Source: Sporomusa silvacetica DSM 10669 (GTDB lineage: Bacteria > Bacillota > Negativicutes > Sporomusales > Sporomusaceae). From it: a stretch of DNA of 5,027 bases. The stretch spans positions 1 through 5,027 of the forward strand of contig NZ_LSLK01000009.1 in NCBI RefSeq assembly GCF_002257705.1, written 5' to 3'. This document shows positions 1-5,027 of this stretch, one piece after another (the stretch's first letter is position 1; the number at the start of each line of letters is the position of its first letter). A program made the position numbers and the translations under genes. The notes under the pieces are model-generated. The model had not been told where the DNA came from, ran no database searches, and saw nothing but the letters and a program-made list of their open reading frames with translations.

Positions 1-1
1 C

Positions 2-481
2 GATGACGACTGCAAACCTCATCACGATGACGACTGCAAACCTCATCACGATGACGACTGCAAGCCTCATCACGATGACGACTGCAAGCCTCATCACGAC
101 TGCGAATGCAAGCCTCATCACGATGACGACTGCAAACCTCATCACGATGACGACTGCAAGCCTCATCACGATGACGACTGCAAGCCTCATCACGATAACG
201 ACTGCAAGCCTCATCACAATGACGACTGCAAACCTCATCACGATGACGACTGCAAACCTCATCACGATGACGAATGTAAGCCTCATCACAATGACGATTG
301 CAAGCCTCATCACGATGATGAATGCAAGCCTCATCACAATGACGACTGCAAACCTCATCATAATGACGACTGCAAACCTCATCACAACTGCGATTGCAAG
401 CCTCATCACAACTGCGATTGCAAGCCTCATCACAACTGCGATTGCAAGCCTCATCACAACTGCGATTGCAAGCCTCATCAC
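2..481 (+). repeat. Tandem 24-bp repeat, 20 in-register copies
   Basis: Twenty uninterrupted 24-bp units, each encoding one octapeptide ending CKPHH, with no indels between copies. Copies 1-16 mostly read DDDCKPHH or close variants; copy 5 (98-121) reads DCECKPHH. The last four (386-481) are identical NCDCKPHH units, which suggests recent duplication of that variant. The array continues beyond the left edge, so the copy number is a minimum. Such arrays are prone to slippage and to assembly collapse. Confidence 0.95.
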
Positions 482-943
482 AACTGCGATTGCAAGCCAC
501 CCTCTTACGACCAGGATTGCAAGCCTCATAATAGCTGCGATTGCAAACCGCCCTCTTACGACCAGGACTGCAAACCTCATCACGACTGCGATTGCAAGCC
601 TCATCATAGCTGCGACTGCAAACCGCACTCTTACGACCAGGATTGCAAGCCTCATCACAGTGGCGATTATACTCCTCCCTCTCACGTCTATGACTGCAAG
701 CCGAATCACAGCGCCGATTATAATTCTCCTTCTCACAACCAGAACTGCAAGCCACATCATAACTACGATTTTGAACCGCCCTCTTACAAATATAACTACA
801 AGTCATATAATAGCGGTTATTGCAAGCAACAGGGTAGAGATCCTGTTCTCCCCGATGGGTTTCATGCACCAACCGCTATTCAGCCGTACACTAGGATTGG
901 AAATGGTCACGGTGTGGCATTCGCATTCAAATGCGAAGATTAA
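2..943 (+). CDS. His/Cys/Asp-rich octapeptide-repeat protein, 3' part (5' end outside window)
   Basis: I do not recognise a named family. The visible 313 residues contain about 40 Cys and 55 His. Residues 1-160 are twenty octapeptides of the form DDDCKPHH, grading to NDDCKPHH, DDECKPHH and finally NCDCKPHH. Residues 161-277 are looser repeats mixing DCKPHH, CDCKPPSYDQ and Tyr/Ser/Pro-rich segments. The last ~36 residues are non-repetitive (DGFHAPTAIQPY, then GNGHGVAFAFKCED). The frame is chosen because differences between repeat copies are mostly silent or conservative in it (AAA/AAG Lys, CAC/CAT His, TGC/TGT Cys, GAC/GAT/GAA Asp/Glu), and because it ends just before a terminator. The overlapping +1 frame is also open but has replacement changes and runs through the terminator. 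His, Cys and Asp are typical metal ligands, so metal binding and disulfide cross-linking are inferred. Proximity to SPOCS genes suggests, but does not prove, a spore-surface role. No start, signal peptide or promoter is visible. Confidence 0.85.
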   Translation, partial: DDDCKPHHDDDCKPHHDDDCKPHHDDDCKPHHDCECKPHHDDDCKPHHDDDCKPHHDDDCKPHHDNDCKPHHNDDCKPHHDDDCKPHHDDECKPHHNDDCKPHHDDECKPHHNDDCKPHHNDDCKPHHNCDCKPHHNCDCKPHHNCDCKPHHNCDCKPHHNCDCKPPSYDQDCKPHNSCDCKPPSYDQDCKPHHDCDCKPHHSCDCKPHSYDQDCKPHHSGDYTPPSHVYDCKPNHSADYNSPSHNQNCKPHHNYDFEPPSYKYNYKSYNSGYCKQQGRDPVLPDGFHAPTAIQPYTRIGNGHGVAFAFKCED

Positions 944-952
944 ATGCATAGC

Positions 953-998
953 AAAGAGGCCTCCGAAAAAGCTATTAACTTTTAGGAGACCTCTTTTT
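953..998 (+). terminator. Rho-independent terminator after the repeat-protein gene
   Basis: AAAGAGG (953-959) pairs with CCTCTTT (990-996). After one C/A mismatch CTCC (961-964) pairs with GGAG (985-988), and an inner AAAAG/CTTTT stem (967-971 with 979-983) caps it. A run of five T (994-998) follows on the plus strand. It lies 9 bp after the repeat-protein stop and between two convergent genes. On the minus strand the T tract is weak (TTTGC), so it probably ends the SPOCS operon less efficiently. Confidence 0.85.
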
Positions 999-1028
999 AC
1001 TATTACTATAATTTACTCAATTACATGT

Positions 1029-1598
1029 TCATTCAAAATAAACACGACTATCGCTATCGCTATCACTAAACGGTTTTACCTGCAAAAACAGCGTTACATT
1101 TTTAAATACTTCTCTTGGATTAAATGGTATCGCAAATACGTCTTCAATACAGGCCTCTACGCAAAAATCTTTATGATCGTCATGTGGTGTCAAAACAATA
1201 AATGCCGAAAACTTTGCGTCAAAATGCACAGTAAAAACCGGCTGATCCGCTCTAGCTGCAGTATAAACGAGCTTTTGCTTTAATGCACCTTCAACTACCA
1301 GTTTTTTCCCAGTCAGCCTGGTGCCTTCAATATTTTCTTTTGTGGGGCAAGGCCCTATTGGTGTATTTACAATCCTAGTTGAAATAACTTTTACTTCAGC
1401 AAACACTTTATCAATCGTTCCGATATCAGGTTTGTCAGCAGGTAGTCTAAATAATTCCGGAACAGATATTTGTGTCCAGGCTCCTACCTCAACACAATCA
1501 TCTTCATCCTGCCGCTCCACAAATATAGTCACTTCGGCGGGGTCACACAAGCCTATTATCTCAACAGCGTTCTGCCCAAAGCATTGACATACTTTCAT
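1029..1598 (-). CDS. SPOCS-domain (DUF3794) protein, third gene of operon
   Basis: A 189-residue protein related to the SPOCS domain (DUF3794) found in SipL and other spore-envelope proteins, where it mediates protein-protein contacts in coat assembly. Visible landmarks are a G-L-C-D motif (16-19), WTQ (41-43), the signature LPADKPDI (52-59), GKKLVVEG (97-104) followed by the strand-rich LVYTAARADQPVFTVHF, KFSAFIVL (129-136), and a C-terminal C-IEDVF...REVFKNVTL block (150-170). It ends in an SDSDSDS tail (178-184) encoded by a hexanucleotide repeat. No signal peptide or membrane segment is seen, which fits synthesis in the mother-cell cytoplasm. The ATG at 1598 has AGGAGG (1608-1613) 9 nt upstream. 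It is the last of three paralogues, 24 bp after the preceding gene. The family assignment is confident; the exact role is inferred. Confidence 0.88.
   Translation of the reverse strand: MKVCQCFGQNAVEIIGLCDPAEVTIFVERQDEDDCVEVGAWTQISVPELFRLPADKPDIGTIDKVFAEVKVISTRIVNTPIGPCPTKENIEGTRLTGKKLVVEGALKQKLVYTAARADQPVFTVHFDAKFSAFIVLTPHDDHKDFCVEACIEDVFAIPFNPREVFKNVTLFLQVKPFSDSDSDSRVYFE
1045..1064 (-). repeat. Hexanucleotide repeat encoding an (SD)n tail
   Basis: About three tandem copies of CTATCG on the plus strand (GATAGC when read in the gene) encode alternating Ser-Asp residues near the C-terminus of the third SPOCS protein. Gains or losses of six bases would add or remove Ser-Asp pairs without a frameshift. 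Confidence 0.7.
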
Positions 1599-1622
1599 CA
1601 GTGAAAACCTCCTTGTTCTTGT

Positions 1623-2246
1623 TTAGCGTAAGAGGGGCAACGCCCTAATGACCAATGTAACATTTTTAAATATTTTTCGCTGAGTAATATCTGTGACAAA
1701 TATATCCTCAATACAGACGTCTACCTTGAATTTTCTTGTGAGCGGATCCTGTGGATCGAGGACAATAAACGCCGAGAACGGCGTATCGAAATGCACAGCA
1801 TGCACACTTTGCGTCTGGCAAGCAGAATATACAATTTTTTGACGCAGAACTCCTTCTATCACCAGTTTCTTTCCGGTTATTGCTGTACCTTCCTGATTAA
1901 AAATAGGAGGAGAAAGCTTGGAGTTAGTTGTTTTGAACGGTGTGCTGATTACCCGCTCACAGATAAGTTCCACAGCAGCGGAAATGCTTATCAGTTGCTC
2001 AATATCTGGTTTAAATGATGGAATACATAACACTTCCGGTACCACCAGCTCCGTCCAGCGTCGGATAGCACCGTCATCTAAAAACTTTTCTAGCTTTTCT
2101 GGGGAGCATATACCGTTAATAGTCAGAAGTTGGGTTCGATCCTCAGGTTCAGACCGCCTCGGTTTCTGAAACTTACCCATAACTCTACAATCCACGGACT
2201 CTATGCTGACATTATCTTTGTCAGGTTCTTTATCGCAATACCTCAT
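1623..2246 (-). CDS. SPOCS-domain (DUF3794) protein, second gene of operon
   Basis: A 207-residue paralogue of its two neighbours, with the same order of landmarks: G-I-C (45-47), WTE (64-66), IPSFKPDI (75-82), GKKLVIEG (125-132), PFSAFIVL (156-163) and CIEDIF...KIFKNVTL (178-198). It differs by an N-terminal extension of about 35 residues that is polar and partly basic (KFQKPRRSEPEDR) and not present in the others. It also has a longer loop before GKKLVIEG. No secretion signal is visible. The ATG at 2246 is preceded by AGGAGG (2254-2259) 7 nt upstream. The gene lies 32 bp after the first operon gene and 24 bp before the third, so co-transcription is very likely. A structural or assembly role in the spore coat or exosporium is inferred from the SPOCS family. 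Confidence 0.88.
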   Translation of the reverse strand: MRYCDKEPDKDNVSIESVDCRVMGKFQKPRRSEPEDRTQLLTINGICSPEKLEKFLDDGAIRRWTELVVPEVLCIPSFKPDIEQLISISAAVELICERVISTPFKTTNSKLSPPIFNQEGTAITGKKLVIEGVLRQKIVYSACQTQSVHAVHFDTPFSAFIVLDPQDPLTRKFKVDVCIEDIFVTDITQRKIFKNVTLVIRALPLLR

Positions 2247-2278
2247 ATTTCTTCCTCCTTTTTGTACATATTGTCTGA

Positions 2279-2830
2279 CTAACCCTCATCAGGACAAATG
2301 TCGGCTGTAACCGGTACAGCCTGTAGCAGTAACATTACATTATCAAATACCTCTCTTGGAGTAATTTTTTTGACAAACACGTCTTCTAAGCAAGTATTAA
2401 TCTGGAAAGTAGTATGCAGCGAATCTACCTCATGATCGTCGTCTTTGTACCATACCCGCACCGATTTGGGAATGACGATAAACGCGGAAAACGGGATGAC
2501 AAAACGAGCTGAATGTACAGGTTGTTCACAGCGAGCGGCAATATAGGATATTGTCTGGCAAAGTTCTCCTTCAACAATTAGTTTCCGCCCTGTAAGTAAT
2601 TTGCCTTCAAAATTTGGACACGAGTCTGTACTAGGTGTTACAATTACCTTTTTTCTAATGATCCTTACTGCCACATTTACTCCTGTGATTTGCTCGATCT
2701 CTGGTTTTATCTCAGGAATATTTAAATTCTCCTGGATCGAGATTTGAGTCCAAAAATTATCTACTCCTTTTGTAAAATTGATTCCTCTAATGTCACAGAG
2801 CCCAGCAACGGTAACCAAGCTGTCATCCAT
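2279..2830 (-). CDS. SPOCS-domain (DUF3794) protein, first gene of operon
   Basis: A 183-residue paralogue, first in the minus-strand operon. Landmarks are G-L-C-D (10-13), WTQ (27-29), IPEIKPEI (38-45), GRKLIVEG (81-88), PFSAFIVI (113-120) and CLEDVF...REVFDNVML (147-167). It carries a unique acidic insert (VWYKDDDHEVDSLH, roughly 126-139) between the last two blocks, where the other paralogues are shorter. The ATG at 2830 has AGGAGG (2838-2843) 7 nt upstream. A sporulation-type promoter candidate lies about 70 bp upstream. The conserved Cys residues in the G-[LI]-C and C-[IL]-E-D motifs occur in all three paralogues, which would fit disulfide or metal bridging. That function is inference; the family assignment is well supported. 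Confidence 0.88.
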   Translation of the reverse strand: MDDSLVTVAGLCDIRGINFTKGVDNFWTQISIQENLNIPEIKPEIEQITGVNVAVRIIRKKVIVTPSTDSCPNFEGKLLTGRKLIVEGELCQTISYIAARCEQPVHSARFVIPFSAFIVIPKSVRVWYKDDDHEVDSLHTTFQINTCLEDVFVKKITPREVFDNVMLLLQAVPVTADICPDEG

Positions 2831-2901
2831 GTATATTCCTCCTTACTATTTGGATAATTGGCTGTTAGAAAAACTTCGGATGTACTTTATTCATCTGCTT
2901 C

Positions 2902-2929
2902 ATTATATGTAGTATACTGTTCGGTAGTT
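2902..2929 (-). promoter_or_regulatory. Candidate sporulation-sigma promoter for the SPOCS operon
   Basis: On the minus strand CATATAAT (2909 down to 2902) resembles the CATA-type -10 element of SigE/SigK promoters. AAC (2929-2927) lies 17 nt upstream, matching the short mAC -35 of SigK. Transcription would start roughly 65 nt before the first operon ATG. The last base of the SigK -10 consensus is not matched. No experimental support is available. Confidence 0.35.
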
Positions 2930-3041
2930 CCAAAACACGGCTACATAAACGCTAGAAAACGCTGTATTACTGCTAGATAATCCAAGATCAAAAAAGATTA
3001 TTAAAAACATATTTTTTTCAACTGTTATTATTTATGTAAAT

Positions 3042-3053
3042 AACTAGCTAGTT
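3042..3053. promoter_or_regulatory. Perfect 12-bp palindrome, possible operator
   Basis: AACTAGCTAGTT is a perfect inverted repeat in the AT-rich centre between the divergent promoters. It could be a binding site for a dimeric regulator acting on both transcripts, but a single short palindrome may also arise by chance in AT-rich DNA. Confidence 0.2.
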
Positions 3054-3098
3054 TTTGGTTATATACGGAACACATTTCACTTAAAGATCATAAACTAC

Positions 3099-3128
3099 TA
3101 ATAAAGCTCCAGAAACAATACATATAAT
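3099..3128 (+). promoter_or_regulatory. Candidate sporulation-sigma promoter for the plus-strand SPOCS gene
   Basis: CATATAAT (3121-3128) is identical to the -10 candidate of the opposite operon and resembles SigE/SigK -10 elements. TAATAAA (3099-3105), 15 nt upstream, is a partial match to the SigE -35. The start codon is about 31 nt beyond the -10, leaving a short leader containing the AAGGAGG site. Confidence 0.33.
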
Positions 3129-3159
3129 TGCATGCAGAGCGTATTAAGGAGGAAAGAGT

Positions 3160-3687
3160 ATGGCTCATCCGAAGCACAGAAGAGCCCGTCAGTTTGCGAC
3201 CAACAGTAACTTAACAATCCCTAGTGATAAACCTGATATTGATTTTCTACTTCGTGTAACATCAACACCAGTAATTGAGCAATGCGTAGTATCACCTAGA
3301 CAAATGCATCTTACCGGTTATATCAGCATTTGTGCAGAATACGTAGCATCTGTTCACGACGGCACACAGCCTGTGACTTTTATATTCTTTAAGCTGCCTT
3401 TTGACGAAACCTTTGTGCATTACCATGCACGCACAGGCATGAATGCTTATCTGAAATGTGATATTAATACTCAACAACTGCATCTTACTAACTCAAGAGA
3501 ACTAGCAATCTCTCTAAATGTAAGAATTTTGGGCGTAAAACTGGCACGATCCTATCATTCACTGCCCCCCCATCAGTGCAATCCATGTTTTGTCAATTTC
3601 TTTGAGTCAAGTAACCCAGAAGTATTTGCTCCTACTTGCCGTCCTGAGCTAGGCACCGACCAATCTGACAACCAACAAACGCCTTAA
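3160..3687 (+). CDS. Divergent SPOCS-like (DUF3794) protein
   Basis: A 175-residue protein preceded by AAGGAGG (3146-3152), 7 nt before the ATG. It retains the SPOCS core pattern: IPSDKPDI (20-27), then a strand HLTGYISICAEYV (50-62), a QPVTFIFFKLPF segment (70-81), and RELAISLNVRILGVKL (113-128) in place of the paralogues' REVFKNVTL block. It lacks their G-[LI]-C, WTQ and C-[IL]-E-D motifs, so it is a distinct subgroup and not a recent copy. The N-terminus is short and basic (MAHPKHRRAR). The last ~45 residues form a Cys/Pro/Asn-rich tail with CNPC (140-143). No signal peptide is seen. It is transcribed divergently from the three-gene SPOCS operon and shares its -10-like element, so joint expression in sporulation is likely. 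Assignment to SPOCS is by motif order; a profile search would settle it. Confidence 0.78.
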   Translation: MAHPKHRRARQFATNSNLTIPSDKPDIDFLLRVTSTPVIEQCVVSPRQMHLTGYISICAEYVASVHDGTQPVTFIFFKLPFDETFVHYHARTGMNAYLKCDINTQQLHLTNSRELAISLNVRILGVKLARSYHSLPPHQCNPCFVNFFESSNPEVFAPTCRPELGTDQSDNQQTP

Positions 3688-3960
3688 ATGAGAAAACACA
3701 CTACATTTATAAATTGTAGTGTGTTTTCTTACTTTAGCAAACATCTCCCCAGCAAGACTACAATTTCCTAACGCCGCCTGCCGCAGCCCTGCCAAAAACA
3801 ATATATCACTATCCGCAGGCATTATTGCCAGGGCTTTAACAAACAAGCCTTCATTTTCTACATAAGCACTATTTTTGAGACTGGCCATAAGCGCGAGCAA
3901 TATTACCTTCCTAAAGTACCCTTCTCCCCCGATCATATGGTTAAGAGCTTTCATAAGCAC
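3649..3960 (-). pseudogene. C-terminal TPR-like fragment of a broken glycosyltransferase
   Basis: An open frame of 103 codons. Only about its first 77 residues look protein-like, with two helical TPR-type repeats: KALNHM...GYFRKVILLALMASLK, then FVKALAIMPADSDILFLAG and GNCSLAGEMFAKV. The TPR-like frame extends upstream past this ATG (EQYGEAYEVL, up to a TAA at 3991-3993), and no ribosome binding site precedes the ATG. From about 3730 down, the frame runs through the terminator and antisense to the end of the SPOCS-like gene, where the residues are meaningless. In GT2 proteins with C-terminal TPRs this segment follows the catalytic domain, so it is the severed tail of the gene upstream (3962-4318). 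It is unlikely to be a functional gene by itself. Confidence 0.65.
3691..3730 (+). terminator. Hairpin terminator, probably bidirectional
   Basis: AGAAAACACACTACA (3691-3705) pairs perfectly with TGTAGTGTGTTTTCT (3715-3729) around a 9-nt loop. It begins 3 bp after the stop of the plus-strand SPOCS gene. The A-rich left arm and T-rich right arm give T-rich 3' sides on both strands. The homology of the broken glycosyltransferase on the minus strand ends exactly at this hairpin. Confidence 0.8.
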
Positions 3961-3961
3961 T

Positions 3962-4318
3962 TCATATGCTTCTCCATACTGCTCTTGTTGTTATTGTAAC
4001 GTAATAGCCTTCATAATCTTTAGCCACCAAATCTGGCAGACTTTCACTATTTTCCGCTAACCGTTCATCAGCATCTAACACCAAAATCCAATCACTTACA
4101 GCAAATTGCAGACTATAATTACGTGCTTTAGCAAAGTCATTTTCCCACTGAAAATACTCAATTTGTGCATCATATTGTCTGGCGACTTGAACCGTGTTAT
4201 CTGTTGAGCCTGTATCTACAACCACGATCTGATCTGCCCAGTCTCTAATACTGTCAAGACAATCACCTAAACAATGCTCCTCATTTTTTACAAGCTTATA
4301 ATAATCCATTATGTTCAA
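3962..4318 (-). pseudogene. Glycosyltransferase family 2, truncated N-terminal fragment
   Basis: 118 codons from a TTG at 4318 (an ATG at 4309 is the alternative); neither has a clear ribosome binding site. The sequence shows the N-terminal half of a GT-A family 2 domain: LVKNEEHCLGDCLDSI, the nucleotide-binding strand IVVVDTGSTDNTV, FQWENDFAKARNYSL, and the metal-binding DADE motif in WILVLDADERL. After EGYYVTI it goes out of frame and stops within about 9 residues. GT2 enzymes of this type with TPR tails are usually 300-400 residues, so the acceptor-binding half is missing. A TPR-like tail resumes in another frame immediately downstream, pointing to an internal deletion of very roughly 100 codons with a frame change. 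The intact enzyme would transfer a sugar from a nucleotide-sugar donor; this fragment is almost certainly inactive. Confidence 0.8.
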
Positions 4319-4550
4319 AGGTTATCGAAGCCTATCCAATCGTTTCCCGCTAGAAGCCAACTTCTACATCCCTGCGGCATCCTCCACTCACCAGTCCTAA
4401 TCCAGTTGCAACGGCTATCTCTGACACTGCCGAACAACTATCTTTCGGGATCACACCATTGATAAGGGAATGGCAAAGCTGCGAAAACAGTCTGCAAGCT
4501 AAGCTTTTTTTCGTTCAAGCTCTTACATAATCAATATGCATCGCGTTCGA
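4319..4550. other. Gene-free stretch with several possible hairpins
   Basis: No convincing coding sequence on either strand. Roughly 4330-4480 is visibly richer in G+C than the flanking DNA and contains inverted repeats: CCGC-TAGAAG/CTTCTA-GCGG (4347-4377, tetraloop CCAA and a 7-nt bulge), CGGC/GCCG (4412-4432), CCGAA/TTCGG (4430-4448, competing with the previous one) and CCATT/AATGG (4456-4473). It could be a structured RNA, a leader or remnant of the disrupted glycosyltransferase locus, or a decayed element. I recognise no known RNA family. Confidence 0.4.
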
Positions 4551-4597
4551 ATAAATTAAAAAATGCTAAACAAGGTACAAAACCTTGTTTAGCATTT
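4551..4597 (-). terminator. Terminator of the rRNA/tRNA operon
   Basis: A perfect 15-bp stem: AAATGCTAAACAAGG at 4561-4575 pairs with 4583-4597 around a 7-nt loop. On the minus strand it is followed by a T-rich run (4560 down to 4551, TTTAATTTAT, continuing the TTT at the stem base). It sits 7 bp beyond the tRNA CCA end, as expected for the end of the ribosomal operon transcript. Confidence 0.92.
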
Positions 4598-4604
4598 AAT
4601 GTCA

Positions 4605-4680
<76 letters not shown>

Positions 4681-4811
4681 ATGTGTTCGACATTCGATTG
4701 TCGATTTACGACTTTCGATATGTCTTTTCATGAAGGTGTGTTCCTTCAAAACTTCACAGAAGAAAGACTGTGCATTAGGATTAATTGATGTTTGCACTTC
4801 ATGCAAACGAG
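4681..4811 (-). other. 23S-tRNA spacer with processing hairpins, no 5S
   Basis: About 130 bp separating the 23S 3' end from tRNA-fMet. It contains short perfect inverted repeats: TCGACA/TGTCGA (4687-4704), TGAAGG/CCTTCA (4731-4748) and GTTTGCA/TGCAAAC (4790-4808), plausible RNase processing structures. The conserved 5S rRNA core is not present in this interval. Confidence 0.6.
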
Positions 4812-5027
4812 GTTGTTAAGTCAAGTCCTCGGCCTATTAGTACCAGTCAGCTGCATGGATTACTCCACTTCCACATCTGGCCTATCTACCTTGTAATCTA
4901 CAAGGGGCCTTACTTCTTTCGAATGACAGACCTCATCTTAAGGCTGGTTTCACGCTTAGATGCTTTCAGCGTTTATCCTTTCCGAACGTAGCTACCCAGC
5001 TCTACTCCTGGCGGAATAACTGGTACA
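4812..5027 (-). rRNA. 23S ribosomal RNA, 3' end (partial)
   Basis: The plus strand carries the complement of the highly conserved 23S 3' terminus, including AAGTCAAGTCCTCGG, the segment CACGCTTAGATGCTTTCAGC, and further matches up to the right edge. The gene is on the minus strand, with its 5' part beyond the window. The exact 3' end is placed near 4812 by analogy with other bacteria (uncertain by several bases). The RNA is a structural and catalytic component of the 50S ribosomal subunit. Confidence 0.95.

Larger units (their letters stand above)
2831..3159. other. AT-rich divergent intergenic region
   Basis: 329 bp between two divergently transcribed SPOCS genes, with no convincing coding sequence. 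It holds the two ribosome binding sites at its ends, two matching promoter candidates (2902-2929 and 3099-3128) and a perfect 12-bp palindrome AACTAGCTAGTT (3042-3053). The central part (about 2990-3060) is very A+T rich. The remainder shows nothing recognisable. Confidence 0.7.

Noticed and set aside
2..481. CRISPR array
   Set aside because: The 24-bp units abut directly with no unique spacers and encode a regular octapeptide.
3..1283. Long open frame on the plus strand (426 codons, MTTANLIT-type repeats)
   Set aside because: It is the +1 shadow of the 24-bp repeat. Copy differences that are silent in the Cys/His frame become replacements here (Asn/Ser), and it continues through the terminator and antisense to a SPOCS gene.
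1321..2169. Plus-strand open frames opposite the SPOCS operon
   Set aside because: They are antisense shadows of well-supported genes, with no ribosome binding sites and no recognisable protein features.
4274..4462. Plus-strand open frame of 62 codons
   Set aside because: No ribosome binding site, overlaps the glycosyltransferase fragment antisense, and the composition is not protein-like.
4465..4507. c-di-GMP-I (GEMM) riboswitch on the plus strand
   Set aside because: GGCAAAGCTGCGAAAACAG loosely recalls the first hairpin of that class, but the conserved second half and receptor are missing and no gene follows on that strand.
4785..4991. Plus-strand open frame inside the 23S rRNA
   Set aside because: It is the complement of conserved 23S rRNA sequence and a familiar false ORF.

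Overview
The window looks like chromosome from a low-GC, endospore-forming Firmicute. Four proteins carry the SPOCS/DUF3794 fold typical of spore-envelope proteins, the ribosome binding sites are strong AGGAGG types, and the right end holds part of a ribosomal RNA operon. A spore-forming member of the Negativicutes (Sporomusa/Pelosinus-like) is my best guess, but this is inference from gene flavour and not from a computed phylogeny.

Left region (1-1000): the 3' part of a gene for an extremely His/Cys/Asp-rich repeat protein. Twenty in-register copies of a 24-bp unit encode DDDCKPHH-type octapeptides. They grade into degenerate CKP/Tyr-Ser-rich repeats and then a short non-repetitive C-terminus, closed by a strong hairpin terminator. 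The start lies outside the window.

Central region (1029-3730): a convergent three-gene operon on the minus strand (2830 to 1029) encodes three paralogous SPOCS-domain proteins, each with its own AGGAGG site and separated by 24-32 bp. A fourth, divergent SPOCS-like gene is transcribed outward on the plus strand from the other side of a 329-bp AT-rich intergenic region. Both divergent transcripts have the same TACATATAAT element at a plausible -10 position, resembling mother-cell sporulation sigma (SigE/SigK) promoters. A hairpin terminator follows the plus-strand gene. Together with the metal-ligand-rich repeat protein, this reads as a candidate spore-surface (coat/exosporium) locus.

Right-middle region (3730-4550): a minus-strand glycosyltransferase family 2 gene is broken. 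Its N-terminal catalytic piece and a C-terminal TPR-like piece survive in different frames, with the middle deleted and the end lost. Beside it is a 230-bp gene-free, relatively GC-rich stretch with several potential hairpins.

Right end (4551-5027): the distal end of an rRNA operon on the minus strand, namely the 23S rRNA 3' end, a spacer of about 130 bp, initiator tRNA-fMet(CAU) with encoded CCA, and a perfect 15-bp-stem terminator. No 5S rRNA lies between the 23S gene and the terminator, which is atypical.
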